Made by a program: the position numbers and the translations under genes | Assembly: GCF_041008525.1 (NCBI RefSeq) | Contig: NZ_JBFLUG010000009.1 | Coordinates: 47,680 to 111,679, forward strand | Length of the DNA: 64,000 nt | DNA from: Parafrankia sp041008525 | GTDB lineage: Bacteria > Actinomycetota > Actinomycetes > Frankiales > Frankiaceae | Direction of reading: 5' to 3' | Shown here: piece by piece, positions 7,651-16,416 of the stretch | How the letters are laid out: every line of letters begins with the position of its first letter | Position numbering within the stretch: position 1 is the stretch's first letter | The notes under the pieces: model-generated | What the model saw: only the letters and a program-made list of their open reading frames with translations | What the model was told of the DNA's origin: nothing | Databases searched by the model: none

Positions 7651-10347
7651 TTGCTTATCGACAGATCTCTCGTGGAGGCGGCGCTCCCTGGCTACGCGGT
7701 CGAGGGAGACCTCGGCAAGGGGGGCTACGGCCTCGTGCTCGCCGGCCAGCACCGGCTCATCGGCCGCAAGGTGGCCATCAAGATCCTCCTTGACACCAGC
7801 GACGACCCGGATCTACGCGCGCGTTTCCTCTCCGAGGCCCGCGTGCTCGCGGAGCTCGACCACCCGCACATCGTGCGCATCCACGACTACGTGGAGCACC
7901 AGGGCACCTGCCTGCTGGTGATGGAGCTGCTCTCCGGCGGCACACTCAAGCAGCGCATCACCGCCGGGAAGCTCACCCCGGAGACCATCTGCTCCATCGG
8001 CATCGCCGCGGCCGCCGCGCTCGCCACGGCGCACAGCCAGGGCGTGCTGCACCGCGACGTCAAGCCCGACAACATCATGTTTGACGGCTCGGGCCTGCTC
8101 AAGGTCACCGACTTCGGCATCGCGAAGATCTTCGACGGGGCGGAGACCACGGCCAGCGCCATCCTCGGCACGCCCCGCTACATGGCCCCCGAGCAGATCA
8201 TGGGCGGGCGGCTCTTCCCCTCCACCGACCTGTACGCGCTGGCCGGCGTCCTGTACGAGATGTTCGCCCAGCGGCCGCTGTTCGGCCGGCAGATGGCGGT
8301 CCAGCCGCTGACACACCACCACCTGACCGTGATGCCCGAGCCGCTCACGATGGTGCCCGCCCCGGTCTCCGCCGTGATCATGCGCACGCTGGCCAAGGAG
8401 CCCGGCGCGAGGTTCGCCGACGCCGCCGAGTTCGCCCTGGAGCTGGCCCTCGCGAGCTCCCGGGCGTTCGGCCCGAACTGGATCTCCCGCTCGGACGTCA
8501 AGCTCAAGGTGGACGACGAGATCCGCGGCGCGATCGGCGGCACCACCAGCAGCAACAGCGGCGGATCCGGGGGCTTCCCGGCCGCCCGCCCCGGCGGGGG
8601 CTACCCACCCGGCGGGCCCGGCTATCCGCCGGGGCAGCCTGGCGGCGGCTACCGCGGGCCGATCCCGGGTGGGCCGATCCCGGGTGGGCCGGGCGCCGGC
8701 TACCCGGGCATGGGCACGCCGATGCCCGGTGCGGCCCAGCCGGGGCAGGTGCCCGGCGGTCCCGGCCACAGCCAGCCCGGCCACAGCCAGCCCGGCCACA
8801 GCCAGCCCGGCTATGGCCAGCCCGGCTATGGCCAGCCCGGCTATGGCCAGCCCGACTACGGGCCACCCGGCGGCAGCACACCCCACCCGCGGCCGTTGAC
8901 CGGCCCGGCGGGCGCGACACCTCCGTCAGCACCGCTGGCGGCGGGGGGCACTCCCCATCCACGGCCGCTGGGTCCCCCGCCCGGCTCCACGCCGCAGCCG
9001 CGGCCGCTCGGGCCGGGCCCCGGGCCCACCCGCCCCTACGCGCCTCCCGGCCAGCAGGGCCCGGGCGCCGCCCGGCCGACCAGCGCGCAGAACTACGCCG
9101 GCGCGGGCTGGGGCGGCGCCGGTCAGCGGCCGGCGCCACGACCCGGCGGCGCGGCCGCGGGCGGGCCGGGTCACCGGGCGCCAGGCCAGGGGGACCAGAA
9201 CCGCAACAACCGCATTCTGATCATCGCGGCCGTTGTCTTCGTCCTCGTGGTGGCGCTGACAGTCGGCATCGTCGCGGCCGCGTCCGGCGGCGGCGGCGAC
9301 GACGACCGTGCAACCGTGAGCCCGGGCAGTGGTGGGGACAGCCCGGTCGCCGCGGGCACGGCCTACAGCGGGCCGCCGGTCACGGTGCAGGGCCTCAGCC
9401 CCTACAGCCTCACCATCGACCCGCAGGGCGCGCTGCTCGTCACCAGCCTCTCCACGGACCGCGTCCAGAAGATCACCAGCACCGGTCAGGTCTCCGATCT
9501 CGCCGGCACCGGCTCGGGGGGCTACGCCGGCGACGGCGGGCCCGCCGCGTCCGCGCAGGTCGACGGGCCCGGCTCGGCGGTGCTGGACAAGGACGGCAAC
9601 ATCTACGTCTCGGACGCGCAGAACTTCCGCATCCGGAAGATCACCCCGAACGGGACGATCACCACGATCGCCGGCACCGGCACCAGTGGCTTCTCGGGCG
9701 ACGGCGGCCAGGCCACGGCCGCACAGCTCGACAGCGCCGAGAAGGTCGCGGTCGGGCCGGACGGGTCGATCTACATCGCCGACTACGAGAACAACCGCAT
9801 CCGGAAGATCACCCCGGACGGCGTCATCAACACCATCGCCGGCACCGGCACCGAGGGCTTCACCGGCGCCGGTGGCCCCGCCACCGCCGCCACCCTGAAC
9901 GGGCCGAACGACGTCGCGCTGGCCAGCGACGGCACGCTCTACATCGCCAACCTCGGCAGCAACACCATCCAGAAGATCACTAAGGACGGGATCATCCACA
10001 CCGTCGCGGGTAACGGCCAGAAGGGCTTCTCGGGCGACAACGGCCCCGCCACCCGGGCGCAGCTGTCCGTCCCGTCCGTGACCCTCGGCCCCGGCGGCGA
10101 GGTCTACATCGCCGACTACGGCAACAACCGGGTCCGCAAGGTGGACCCGAACGGGACGATCACCACGATCGCCGGGACGGGCACCGAGGGTTTCTCGGGT
10201 GACAACGGCCCCGCCAGCGCCGCCCAGTTCACCGAGCCCAGTTCGGTGGCCATCGACGGCTCTGGCTCGCTCTACATCGCGGACGCCGGCAACGACCGGA
10301 TCCGGCGCATCGCGCCGAACGGCACGATCACCACGATCGCCCAGTAG
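7651..10347 (+). CDS. Membrane Ser/Thr protein kinase with NHL beta-propeller sensor
   Basis: An 898-residue receptor-like kinase of the PknD architecture. The kinase domain (about 13-275) shows the glycine loop GKGGYG, VAIK with Lys44, HRDVKPDN (Asp136), DFG (154-156) and GTPRYMAPEQ. A Gly/Pro/Gln-rich linker (about 290-515) contains 15-bp in-frame repeats. One membrane helix follows (about 521-545). The outer part (about 570-898) consists of roughly six NHL blades with the recurring pattern GFSGDGGPA..A, IYIADYENNRIRKI and TIAGTGT. Inference: extracellular ligand or wall sensing relayed to cytoplasmic phosphorylation. The start is TTG at 7651. A second kinase of the same design follows after 15 nt. 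Confidence 0.93.
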   Translation: MLIDRSLVEAALPGYAVEGDLGKGGYGLVLAGQHRLIGRKVAIKILLDTSDDPDLRARFLSEARVLAELDHPHIVRIHDYVEHQGTCLLVMELLSGGTLKQRITAGKLTPETICSIGIAAAAALATAHSQGVLHRDVKPDNIMFDGSGLLKVTDFGIAKIFDGAETTASAILGTPRYMAPEQIMGGRLFPSTDLYALAGVLYEMFAQRPLFGRQMAVQPLTHHHLTVMPEPLTMVPAPVSAVIMRTLAKEPGARFADAAEFALELALASSRAFGPNWISRSDVKLKVDDEIRGAIGGTTSSNSGGSGGFPAARPGGGYPPGGPGYPPGQPGGGYRGPIPGGPIPGGPGAGYPGMGTPMPGAAQPGQVPGGPGHSQPGHSQPGHSQPGYGQPGYGQPGYGQPDYGPPGGSTPHPRPLTGPAGATPPSAPLAAGGTPHPRPLGPPPGSTPQPRPLGPGPGPTRPYAPPGQQGPGAARPTSAQNYAGAGWGGAGQRPAPRPGGAAAGGPGHRAPGQGDQNRNNRILIIAAVVFVLVVALTVGIVAAASGGGGDDDRATVSPGSGGDSPVAAGTAYSGPPVTVQGLSPYSLTIDPQGALLVTSLSTDRVQKITSTGQVSDLAGTGSGGYAGDGGPAASAQVDGPGSAVLDKDGNIYVSDAQNFRIRKITPNGTITTIAGTGTSGFSGDGGQATAAQLDSAEKVAVGPDGSIYIADYENNRIRKITPDGVINTIAGTGTEGFTGAGGPATAATLNGPNDVALASDGTLYIANLGSNTIQKITKDGIIHTVAGNGQKGFSGDNGPATRAQLSVPSVTLGPGGEVYIADYGNNRVRKVDPNGTITTIAGTGTEGFSGDNGPASAAQFTEPSSVAIDGSGSLYIADAGNDRIRRIAPNGTITTIAQ
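8761..8865 (+). repeat. 15-bp tandem repeat in kinase linker
   Basis: Seven in-frame 15-bp units: three CCCGGCCACAGCCAG, three CCCGGCTATGGCCAG and one diverged copy. They encode PGHSQ and PGYGQ pentapeptides between the kinase domain and the membrane helix. Copy number is likely to vary between strains. Confidence 0.9.
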
Positions 10348-10362
10348 GCCGGGGCACGAACC

Positions 10363-12867
10363 ATGACGTCCGTCGACATCGGCCGTGTCGCGGCCGCGCT
10401 GACCGGCTACGAGCTCGGGGGGGAGCTCGGGCGGGGCGGTTTCGGGGCGGTGCTCGCCGGTCGCCACCGGCTGATCGACCGGGACGTCGCCGTGAAGGTG
10501 CTGCTCGAACCGAGCAGCGGCGGCCACGGCGGGCACGGGAGCGGGTACGGCGACAGCGGAGGCGACCTGCGCGACCGGTTCCTCTCCGAGGCCCGGGTCC
10601 TCGCCGGCCTGGACCATCCGCACGTCGTGCGCATCTACGACTACGTCGAGCACGACGGCCTCTGCCTGCTGGTGATGGAGCAGCTGACCGGCGGGAGCCT
10701 GAAGCACCGCGCACTCGGCCCGCACGACCCGCGCGCGGGCTGCGCGGTCGGCCTGGCGGCAGCCGGGGCGCTGGCCGCCGCGCATGACCGCGGCGTGCTG
10801 CACCGGGACGTCAAGCCGGACAACCTGCTGTTCGCCGCGGACGGCACCCCCAAGGTCACCGACTTCGGGATCGCCAAGATCCTGGAGACCACAGCAGCGA
10901 CCACGACCGGCCTCGTCGGCACGCCTCGCTACATGGCTCCGGAACAGATCACCGGCGCCCGCCTCGGACCGGGCACCGACCTGTACTCCCTCGGCGTCGT
11001 CCTGTACGAACTGCTCGCCGGCCGGACACCGTTCCCCGCGGGCCTGCCCGTGCCCGCGCTGCTGCACCATCACATGTCGGTGGCGCCGCTGCCGCTCACC
11101 GAGGCGCCGCCGCCGCTGGCCGCCGTGATCCTCACCGCCCTCGCCAAGGAGCCGGCCTGGCGCCAGCCGACGGCCCACGACTTCGCCCTCGACCTCGCCG
11201 CCGCGGCGACGCAGGTGTTCGGCCCCGGCTGGCTCGCGGCCAGCGGTGTGCCGGTGCGCCTCGGCGACGACGTGCTCGCCGCCGCCGGCCACGCCCAGAG
11301 CTCGAACCCCACCGCGGCAGAACTGGCCGGCCGCCTCGGCGCTGCCCCGCCGGGCGGCCGCGGCATGCCCGGCTCACCGAGCGGTCACAGCGGGCCCGGC
11401 AGGCCGCTCGGGCCGGCGGGCCCCAGCGGCCCGGGTACGGCCCCGGCCCCCATGCCCGGCGGGCCGAGCTGGCCAGGCGGGCCGAGCTGGCCAGGTGGGC
11501 CGGGCGGTTCCAGCTGGCCGGGCGGACCGGGCACGCCGAGCGGGCCGGTGCCGACCCGGGTCGACCCGTACGGCGGTGCCACCGGCCCGCGTACCAGGCG
11601 GCGGGCGCAGCACCATGGCCCGGGCGGCGGCGGGTACCGGCCCGGACGCGGGACCGTCGTCATCGCCTCGGCCACCGCCGTGGCGCTGCTCGCCGCGGCG
11701 ATCGGGCTGGGTCTCTGGCTCACGGGCGGCTCCGATCCCGAGCGGCCGGCGTACGCCAGCGGCGAGCCCGTCGAGGTCCAGGGTCTGTACAGCGCGGAGG
11801 ACGTCAGCATCGGCCCGGACGGGTCGCTCTACACGGTCGACAGCGGCCCGACGTCCGGCGGGCAGGGCCAGGTCCTGCGGCTGCGGCCGGACGGATCCCT
11901 GGCCCGGATCGCCGGTGTCGGCCCGCCCGCTCCGACACCCACTCCCACGCCCACGCCGACCGGCGGGCCGTCCGCGTCGACCACCGCGAGCTCGGCGTCG
12001 CCGTCGCCGTCGCCCTCCCCGACACCGGTCCTGGGTGACGGCGGGCCGGCTGAGCGCTCGAACCTGATCGGCCCGCACGCCCTCGCGGTCGGCGGTGACG
12101 GCGAGGTGTACATCGCCGACACCGACGGCGGCCGGATCCGCCTCGTCGACGGGACGAGGATCACGACGGTCGCCGGCACGGCGCCGGACGAGGGCTTCGG
12201 CGGAGCGTCCGGCCAGGCAGCGAAGGCGGCCCTGAGCAGCCCACTCGCGGTGGTGGTCTCCGATGACGGCGTGCTCTACTTCACCGATGGCTACCGCGTC
12301 CGAAAGGTCCAGGACGGTCTCATCTCGGTGGTCACCGGCAGCGCCGACACCTGGGGCACGTCCGGTGACGGTGGCCCGGCGGCGGAGGCCATGTTCGCCA
12401 AGCCGGCGGGCCTCGCGCTCGCCGACAACGGGGATCTGTACATCTCCGACTACCGCGCCCACACGGTGCGAAAGATCACCCCGGACGGCAAGGTCACGCG
12501 CGTCGCGGGCAAGCCGGACGAGTCCGGGCGCTCGGGTGACGGCGGGCAGGCCGTCAACGCCCTGCTCTCCTACCCACAGGACCTCGCGCTCGGTCCGAAC
12601 GGCGAGCTCTACATCGCCGACTCCGCCAACAACGCGATCCGGGTCGTGTCCGCCGTCGACGGTAAGATCACCACGTTCGCGGGTTCGAGCGAAGCCACCG
12701 CGAACATCGCGGACGGCGGCCAGGCCACCGAGACCCGCATGATGCCCCGCGGTCTGGCGGTCGACGTCTCCGGAGCCGTCTACGTCAGCGAGGGTGACGG
12801 CGGAGTCAGGCGCATCGGGCCGGACGGCATCGTGTCGACCGTGCTGCGGGCGGCGGAGGAGGATTAA
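10363..12867 (+). CDS. Second NHL-type Ser/Thr protein kinase
   Basis: 834 residues with the same plan as the upstream kinase, and probably a tandem duplicate. Kinase motifs: GRGGFG, VAVK with Lys45, HRDVKPDN (Asp149), DFG (167-169) and GTPRYMAPEQ. The linker is Gly/Pro/Trp-rich and ends in a basic RTRRRAQHH stretch before a membrane helix (about 430-452). The external part holds about five NHL blades. Its first blade is interrupted by a Pro/Thr/Ser insertion (about 525-560), so the sensor differs from that of its neighbour. The 15-nt gap implies one transcript. The two kinases could heterodimerise or respond to related signals; this is inference. Confidence 0.92.
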   Translation: MTSVDIGRVAAALTGYELGGELGRGGFGAVLAGRHRLIDRDVAVKVLLEPSSGGHGGHGSGYGDSGGDLRDRFLSEARVLAGLDHPHVVRIYDYVEHDGLCLLVMEQLTGGSLKHRALGPHDPRAGCAVGLAAAGALAAAHDRGVLHRDVKPDNLLFAADGTPKVTDFGIAKILETTAATTTGLVGTPRYMAPEQITGARLGPGTDLYSLGVVLYELLAGRTPFPAGLPVPALLHHHMSVAPLPLTEAPPPLAAVILTALAKEPAWRQPTAHDFALDLAAAATQVFGPGWLAASGVPVRLGDDVLAAAGHAQSSNPTAAELAGRLGAAPPGGRGMPGSPSGHSGPGRPLGPAGPSGPGTAPAPMPGGPSWPGGPSWPGGPGGSSWPGGPGTPSGPVPTRVDPYGGATGPRTRRRAQHHGPGGGGYRPGRGTVVIASATAVALLAAAIGLGLWLTGGSDPERPAYASGEPVEVQGLYSAEDVSIGPDGSLYTVDSGPTSGGQGQVLRLRPDGSLARIAGVGPPAPTPTPTPTPTGGPSASTTASSASPSPSPSPTPVLGDGGPAERSNLIGPHALAVGGDGEVYIADTDGGRIRLVDGTRITTVAGTAPDEGFGGASGQAAKAALSSPLAVVVSDDGVLYFTDGYRVRKVQDGLISVVTGSADTWGTSGDGGPAAEAMFAKPAGLALADNGDLYISDYRAHTVRKITPDGKVTRVAGKPDESGRSGDGGQAVNALLSYPQDLALGPNGELYIADSANNAIRVVSAVDGKITTFAGSSEATANIADGGQATETRMMPRGLAVDVSGAVYVSEGDGGVRRIGPDGIVSTVLRAAEED

Positions 12868-12916
12868 AGCCACGCGCGGGCACGCAGGCGCCCGGGCATC
12901 GGACGGAACGGGCGGC

Positions 12917-14644
12917 ATGGTCGACGGGCACGGTGCGGTCGACCGGCGGGAGGCGCTGCGCCTCGCCGGGGTGGGTCTGGCACTGCTGGGTCTTGGCGGG
13001 TTCACCGTCGGCGTTGCCGGGTGCGGCGGCGCGAGCGAGGAGAAGCCGACCGAGCGGGACTGGCAGCGTCTCGCGGAGAAGCTCTCCGGCCGCCTGGTCC
13101 GGCCAGGCGCGCAGGACTACGCCACCGCGAGCCAGCTCTTCGATCCCGCCTTCGATCAGATCCGGCCACAGGGGATCGCCTACTGTGCCTCGGCTGCCGA
13201 CGTGGCGGCCAGTCTCGCGTTCGCGCGGTCAGCCGGGATTGCGCTCGCCGCCCGCTCCGGGGGGCACAGCTACGGCGGCTACTCCGCCAGCACCGGCCTG
13301 GTCATCGACGTGTCGCTCCTGAACGAGGTCCGCCCGGGGAGCCGCTCGGGTGCGGGCGGCCCCACCGCGGACGGCCCCGCCGCGGACGGCACAGCGGCTG
13401 CGGGCATCGCGGCCATCGGCGCGGGAGCCCAGCTCGTCGATGTCTACGACCAGCTCGCGCAGGCGGGGGCGGCGCTTGCTGCCGGCTCCTGCCCGACGGT
13501 GGGAGTGGCCGGCCTCACCCTCGGCGGCGGCATCGGGGTTGCCGGCCGGCGCCACGGCCTGACCTGCGACCAGCTGCTCTCCGCCGAGGTGGTCCTCGCC
13601 TCCGGCGAGATCATCCGGGTGGACGGCGAGCGTGACGCCGACCTGTTCTGGGCACTGCGCGGGGGCGGGGGCGGCAACTTCGGGGTGGTCACCTCGTTCA
13701 CGTTCGCCACCTACCAGGCGGTACCTCTGACGATCTTCACCTACCGGTGGCCGTGGGACGCCGCGGCCGATGTGATCGCCGCCTGGCAGGACTGGAACCT
13801 GCGGCCGGACGCCCCGGACGAGCTGTGGTCCACCTGTGTCCTCACGAGCACCACGAGCACGGACGGCGCGACCGCGACCGTCCCCGCGATCCGGATCAGC
13901 GGCGTGATCAGCGACGTCACCCCCGCCTCCGGCTCCGGCCCGGGCGCACGCACACCACTTGGCGGGTCATCCGGGTCATCCGGGTCATCCGGCTCGGCCA
14001 CCGCCGTCCCGCGGGCGGCCCAGGACCTGCTCGCCCAGCTGGTGGACGCCGTCGGCCGCGCCCCGTCCTCGGCCTTCGCAGCTCAGCGCGGCCCGCTGGA
14101 GGCCATGCTGATCGAAGCCGGCTGCGCGGGCCGGACCGTGGCCCAGTGCCACCTCACCGGTCGCCACCCCGAGGGCATGCTGCCCCGGGTGGCCCAGCTC
14201 GCGGCGTCGAACTTCCTCACCGAACCGCTGTCGGGCGCCGGCACCGAGGCACTGCTGGACGCCGTCGAGGCACGCCAGCGGGTGCCCGGCCTGCGCTCAG
14301 GCGGCGTCATCCTCGACTCCTGGGGCGGCGCCATCGGGCGGCTGGGCCCGCAGGAGACCGCGTTCGTCCACCGAGACGTGGTCGCGAGCGCGCAGTACAT
14401 CGCCGGCTACGACCTCGGTGACGACGGCGACCTGCGCGCCCGCAACGCCGGCTGGCTGCGGGACACGGTGGCGGCGCTGGCCCCGCACGTCTCGCGGTCG
14501 GCCTACCAGAACTACATCGACCCGCAGCTGACGGACTGGGAGACCGCCTACTACGGGGCGAACCTGCCCCGGCTCCGGTCGGTGAAGCGCGCCTACGACC
14601 CGGACAACGTCTTCACCTTCGCGCAGAGCATCCGCCCCGCCTGA
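12917..14644 (+). CDS. BBE-type FAD-linked oxidase, Tat/lipoprotein exported
   Basis: A 575-residue flavoprotein of the berberine-bridge-enzyme/PCMH family. The N-terminus combines a Tat-like RREAL motif, a hydrophobic stretch and a lipobox ending VAGC (Cys about 36), suggesting folded export and membrane anchoring. The FAD domain shows GGHSYGG with His117 and SCPTVGVAGLTLGGGIG with Cys192, the two residues that tether FAD bicovalently in this family. The C-terminal BBE segment reads NYIDPQLTDWETAYYG and YDPDNVF. A low-complexity GSS insertion lies near 350. Members oxidise sugars or alkaloid-like alcohols; the substrate here is unknown. ATG 12917 was chosen because it gives the signal peptide; it is 49 nt after the kinase stop. 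Confidence 0.88.
   Translation: MVDGHGAVDRREALRLAGVGLALLGLGGFTVGVAGCGGASEEKPTERDWQRLAEKLSGRLVRPGAQDYATASQLFDPAFDQIRPQGIAYCASAADVAASLAFARSAGIALAARSGGHSYGGYSASTGLVIDVSLLNEVRPGSRSGAGGPTADGPAADGTAAAGIAAIGAGAQLVDVYDQLAQAGAALAAGSCPTVGVAGLTLGGGIGVAGRRHGLTCDQLLSAEVVLASGEIIRVDGERDADLFWALRGGGGGNFGVVTSFTFATYQAVPLTIFTYRWPWDAAADVIAAWQDWNLRPDAPDELWSTCVLTSTTSTDGATATVPAIRISGVISDVTPASGSGPGARTPLGGSSGSSGSSGSATAVPRAAQDLLAQLVDAVGRAPSSAFAAQRGPLEAMLIEAGCAGRTVAQCHLTGRHPEGMLPRVAQLAASNFLTEPLSGAGTEALLDAVEARQRVPGLRSGGVILDSWGGAIGRLGPQETAFVHRDVVASAQYIAGYDLGDDGDLRARNAGWLRDTVAALAPHVSRSAYQNYIDPQLTDWETAYYGANLPRLRSVKRAYDPDNVFTFAQSIRPA
13963..13989 (+). repeat. 9-bp tandem repeat inside oxidase gene
   Basis: Three perfect copies of CGGGTCATC, with a diverged fourth after them, encode the SGSSGSSG insertion. 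They lie in a surface-loop region between the FAD and substrate domains and are probably functionally neutral. Confidence 0.8.
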
Positions 14645-15164
14645 GCGGGCACGCGGCGCGACGCTGAACGGGCACACCCCACCACCAACGTCACTCACCG
14701 TAGTCAGCTGCCCGACAAGGCTGCCGCTCCAGGCAGGGAGTCGACGTCACCCGCCCGGAACGGTAGGGATCAGTACATCGGTTCGCCGGGGCGTCGGCTA
14801 CTGGCCGCCCCTGGTCAATCCCCTGTCAGTTCCGTGTCATCGGACGGGCCCGTACCCGGACCCCGATGTCTCCGGCCCAGCAGGGGTTTCCCGGCCGCGG
14901 CAACCCTGCTCGATCGGCGGTTCGACACGCCGTCGGAGGCCACGGGGTGGGCTCACGGGCCGACCTCGCGGGCCGTCCCCGCGATCTCCGCGGGCGGGCG
15001 GAGGACCACCCGTGGGCCGCGCGGGGACCCCGCCGTGGCACGGCGGTTCCCCTTGCGACCACTACTCAAAGTCAGTACACACATGCTGTCGGCAACCACC
15101 GACCGTCACCACAGGCACCGGACCCCCGAGGGCACCGGTTCGCCCACGCTCTTCGGGAGGTCCA
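14645..15164. other. Intergenic region before the secretion-like locus
   Basis: 520 nt without a convincing gene. It ends in the GGGAGG ribosome site of the 52-residue protein. I looked for a riboswitch, tRNA or strong hairpin and could not assign one. Short frames here are composition artefacts. Confidence 0.35.
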
Positions 15165-15323
15165 ATGAAGCAGCTGATCTGGCCGTGGGGTGTGACCATC
15201 TTCATCATCTTCTTCATGGTCACCGCCCCCGGCGACGCCGCTGATGTGGTTCACAGCGCATTCGGTGCTCTGGGCACCGTGGCCGACGGGCTCAGCAGTT
15301 TCGTCTCGGACGTCGCAGTCTGA
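15165..15323 (+). CDS. 52-residue membrane miniprotein
   Basis: A tiny protein with a strong GGGAGG ribosome site 5 nt before ATG 15165. Residues about 5-20 (IWPWGVTIFIIFFMVT) form a membrane helix. The remainder is a small amphipathic segment rich in Ala, Val and Ser. No family is recognised. It lies at the edge of the type IV secretion-like locus, tail to tail with the SLT-NlpC hydrolase and sharing a terminator with it. A pilin-like or assembly role is possible but unproven. Confidence 0.65.
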   Translation: MKQLIWPWGVTIFIIFFMVTAPGDAADVVHSAFGALGTVADGLSSFVSDVAV

Positions 15324-15330
15324 GGCCGGG

Positions 15331-15355
15331 GCCGGGGCGGTGGGGACGCCCCGGC
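15331..15355. terminator. Bidirectional hairpin terminator
   Basis: Perfect 9-bp arms GCCGGGGCG (15331-15339) and CGCCCCGGC (15347-15355) enclose a 7-nt loop. They lie between the convergent ends of the 52-residue gene and the wall hydrolase gene. There is no U-tract, as is common in actinobacteria. Confidence 0.65.
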
Positions 15356-15370
15356 GAGACCGGAAATCCC

Positions 15371-16369
15371 TCAGAAACTACTGGCCAGGGGACGGGTGAC
15401 TGCGACCACCGTCGTCCAGTCGGACAGTTCCGAAAGAACAACCCCCCACCGGGCGCCCTTGGCCGCAATTACCTGCCCGTTCCCGACATACATTCCGACA
15501 TGGCCGGGCGCGAGGGCCGTCCCGTCTGATCCAGGAATGAAGAGAAGGTCCCCCGGCTGCGGCTCGACGGCGGCGACCCGGGGGCCGAACGCAAGCTGAT
15601 CCGTCGTCACGCGGGGAATGGAGATACCGATCGTCCGGTAAGCAGCCTGCACCAGGGACGAGCAGTCCCACGCGTTGGGCCCGGTAGCGCCCCAGACGTA
15701 GGGCTTGCCGATCTGCGACCACATGAAGTCGAGCACCGGCTGGACCGCCTCCACCGACACCTCGGCACCGGTGTCCAGCGCGTCGCCGTACACCTGGGCC
15801 TGCGCCAGAATGGTACGCACATAGTTGCGTGTTTCCGGGTAGGGCGGCACACCGGCATAGGCGAGCACGGCACCGGGCCCAGCGTTGTAGGCGGCGAGCA
15901 TCTTTTCCTGAGCCGAGCCGGGAACGCTCGCCACCGACGCTGCGACAGCGCAGTCGTAACGTGCGGCAGCGGGAATGGCATCGACCGGATTCCACACGTC
16001 ACCGGTGCCGTGACTGGCCCAGGTGCCAGGCATGAACTGGGCTATTCCCATCGCTCCCACGGGTGACCGGGCCTGCGGGTTGAAGCCCGACTCCTGCCGC
16101 AGCTGGGCGGCCAGGATGGCGGGCGTCACCTCGGCGCAGCCGGCCGCGTTCGCCGCATCCGTGATGAGCTGCACGTACTCGGTCGGGATTCCCTCGGAGT
16201 TCACGATCGCGCGGCTACCGGTCCGCTGCTCGTCGAGGAACGGCGCGGCGATCAGCAGGATCAGTATGGAGATCAGCAGGAAGACGCCGCCGATGGTGAC
16301 AAAGCCACCGACGCCCAGCCAGAGCAGCCAGCGCCCTCCGCGGCCCGGTCGCCGCGACGTTCCCACCAT
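15371..16369 (-). CDS. SLT + NlpC/P60 cell-wall hydrolase (CwlT/VirB1-like)
   Basis: A 332-residue bifunctional peptidoglycan hydrolase. After a basic N-terminus and a membrane anchor (about 21-43) comes a lysozyme-like transglycosylase domain (about 60-200) with catalytic Glu93 in RQESGFNP and the MGIAQFMPGTW and AYNAGPG motifs. An NlpC/P60 peptidase (about 210-332) follows, with Cys236 in WDCSSLV and His290 in GHVGMYVG. This domain pair is the hallmark of CwlT-type proteins that open the wall for Gram-positive type IV secretion machines. It is the third gene of a minus-strand run after the HTH and lipoprotein genes and diverges from the VirB-like genes. Confidence 0.92.
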   Translation of the reverse strand: MVGTSRRPGRGGRWLLWLGVGGFVTIGGVFLLISILILLIAAPFLDEQRTGSRAIVNSEGIPTEYVQLITDAANAAGCAEVTPAILAAQLRQESGFNPQARSPVGAMGIAQFMPGTWASHGTGDVWNPVDAIPAAARYDCAVAASVASVPGSAQEKMLAAYNAGPGAVLAYAGVPPYPETRNYVRTILAQAQVYGDALDTGAEVSVEAVQPVLDFMWSQIGKPYVWGATGPNAWDCSSLVQAAYRTIGISIPRVTTDQLAFGPRVAAVEPQPGDLLFIPGSDGTALAPGHVGMYVGNGQVIAAKGARWGVVLSELSDWTTVVAVTRPLASSF

Positions 16370-16416
16370 GCCCGTCGCCCGCCTCTGCCCGTCGCGTGTC
16401 CGTACTACCGGCCCGA

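Noticed and set aside
8926..11292. 788-codon minus-strand frame across both kinases
   Set aside because: It is antisense to two kinases with intact motifs; no recognisable domain and no ribosome site.
14645..15164. Possible riboswitch upstream of the wall hydrolase locus
   Set aside because: The hydrolase is on the opposite strand and the region lacks recognisable conserved riboswitch blocks.
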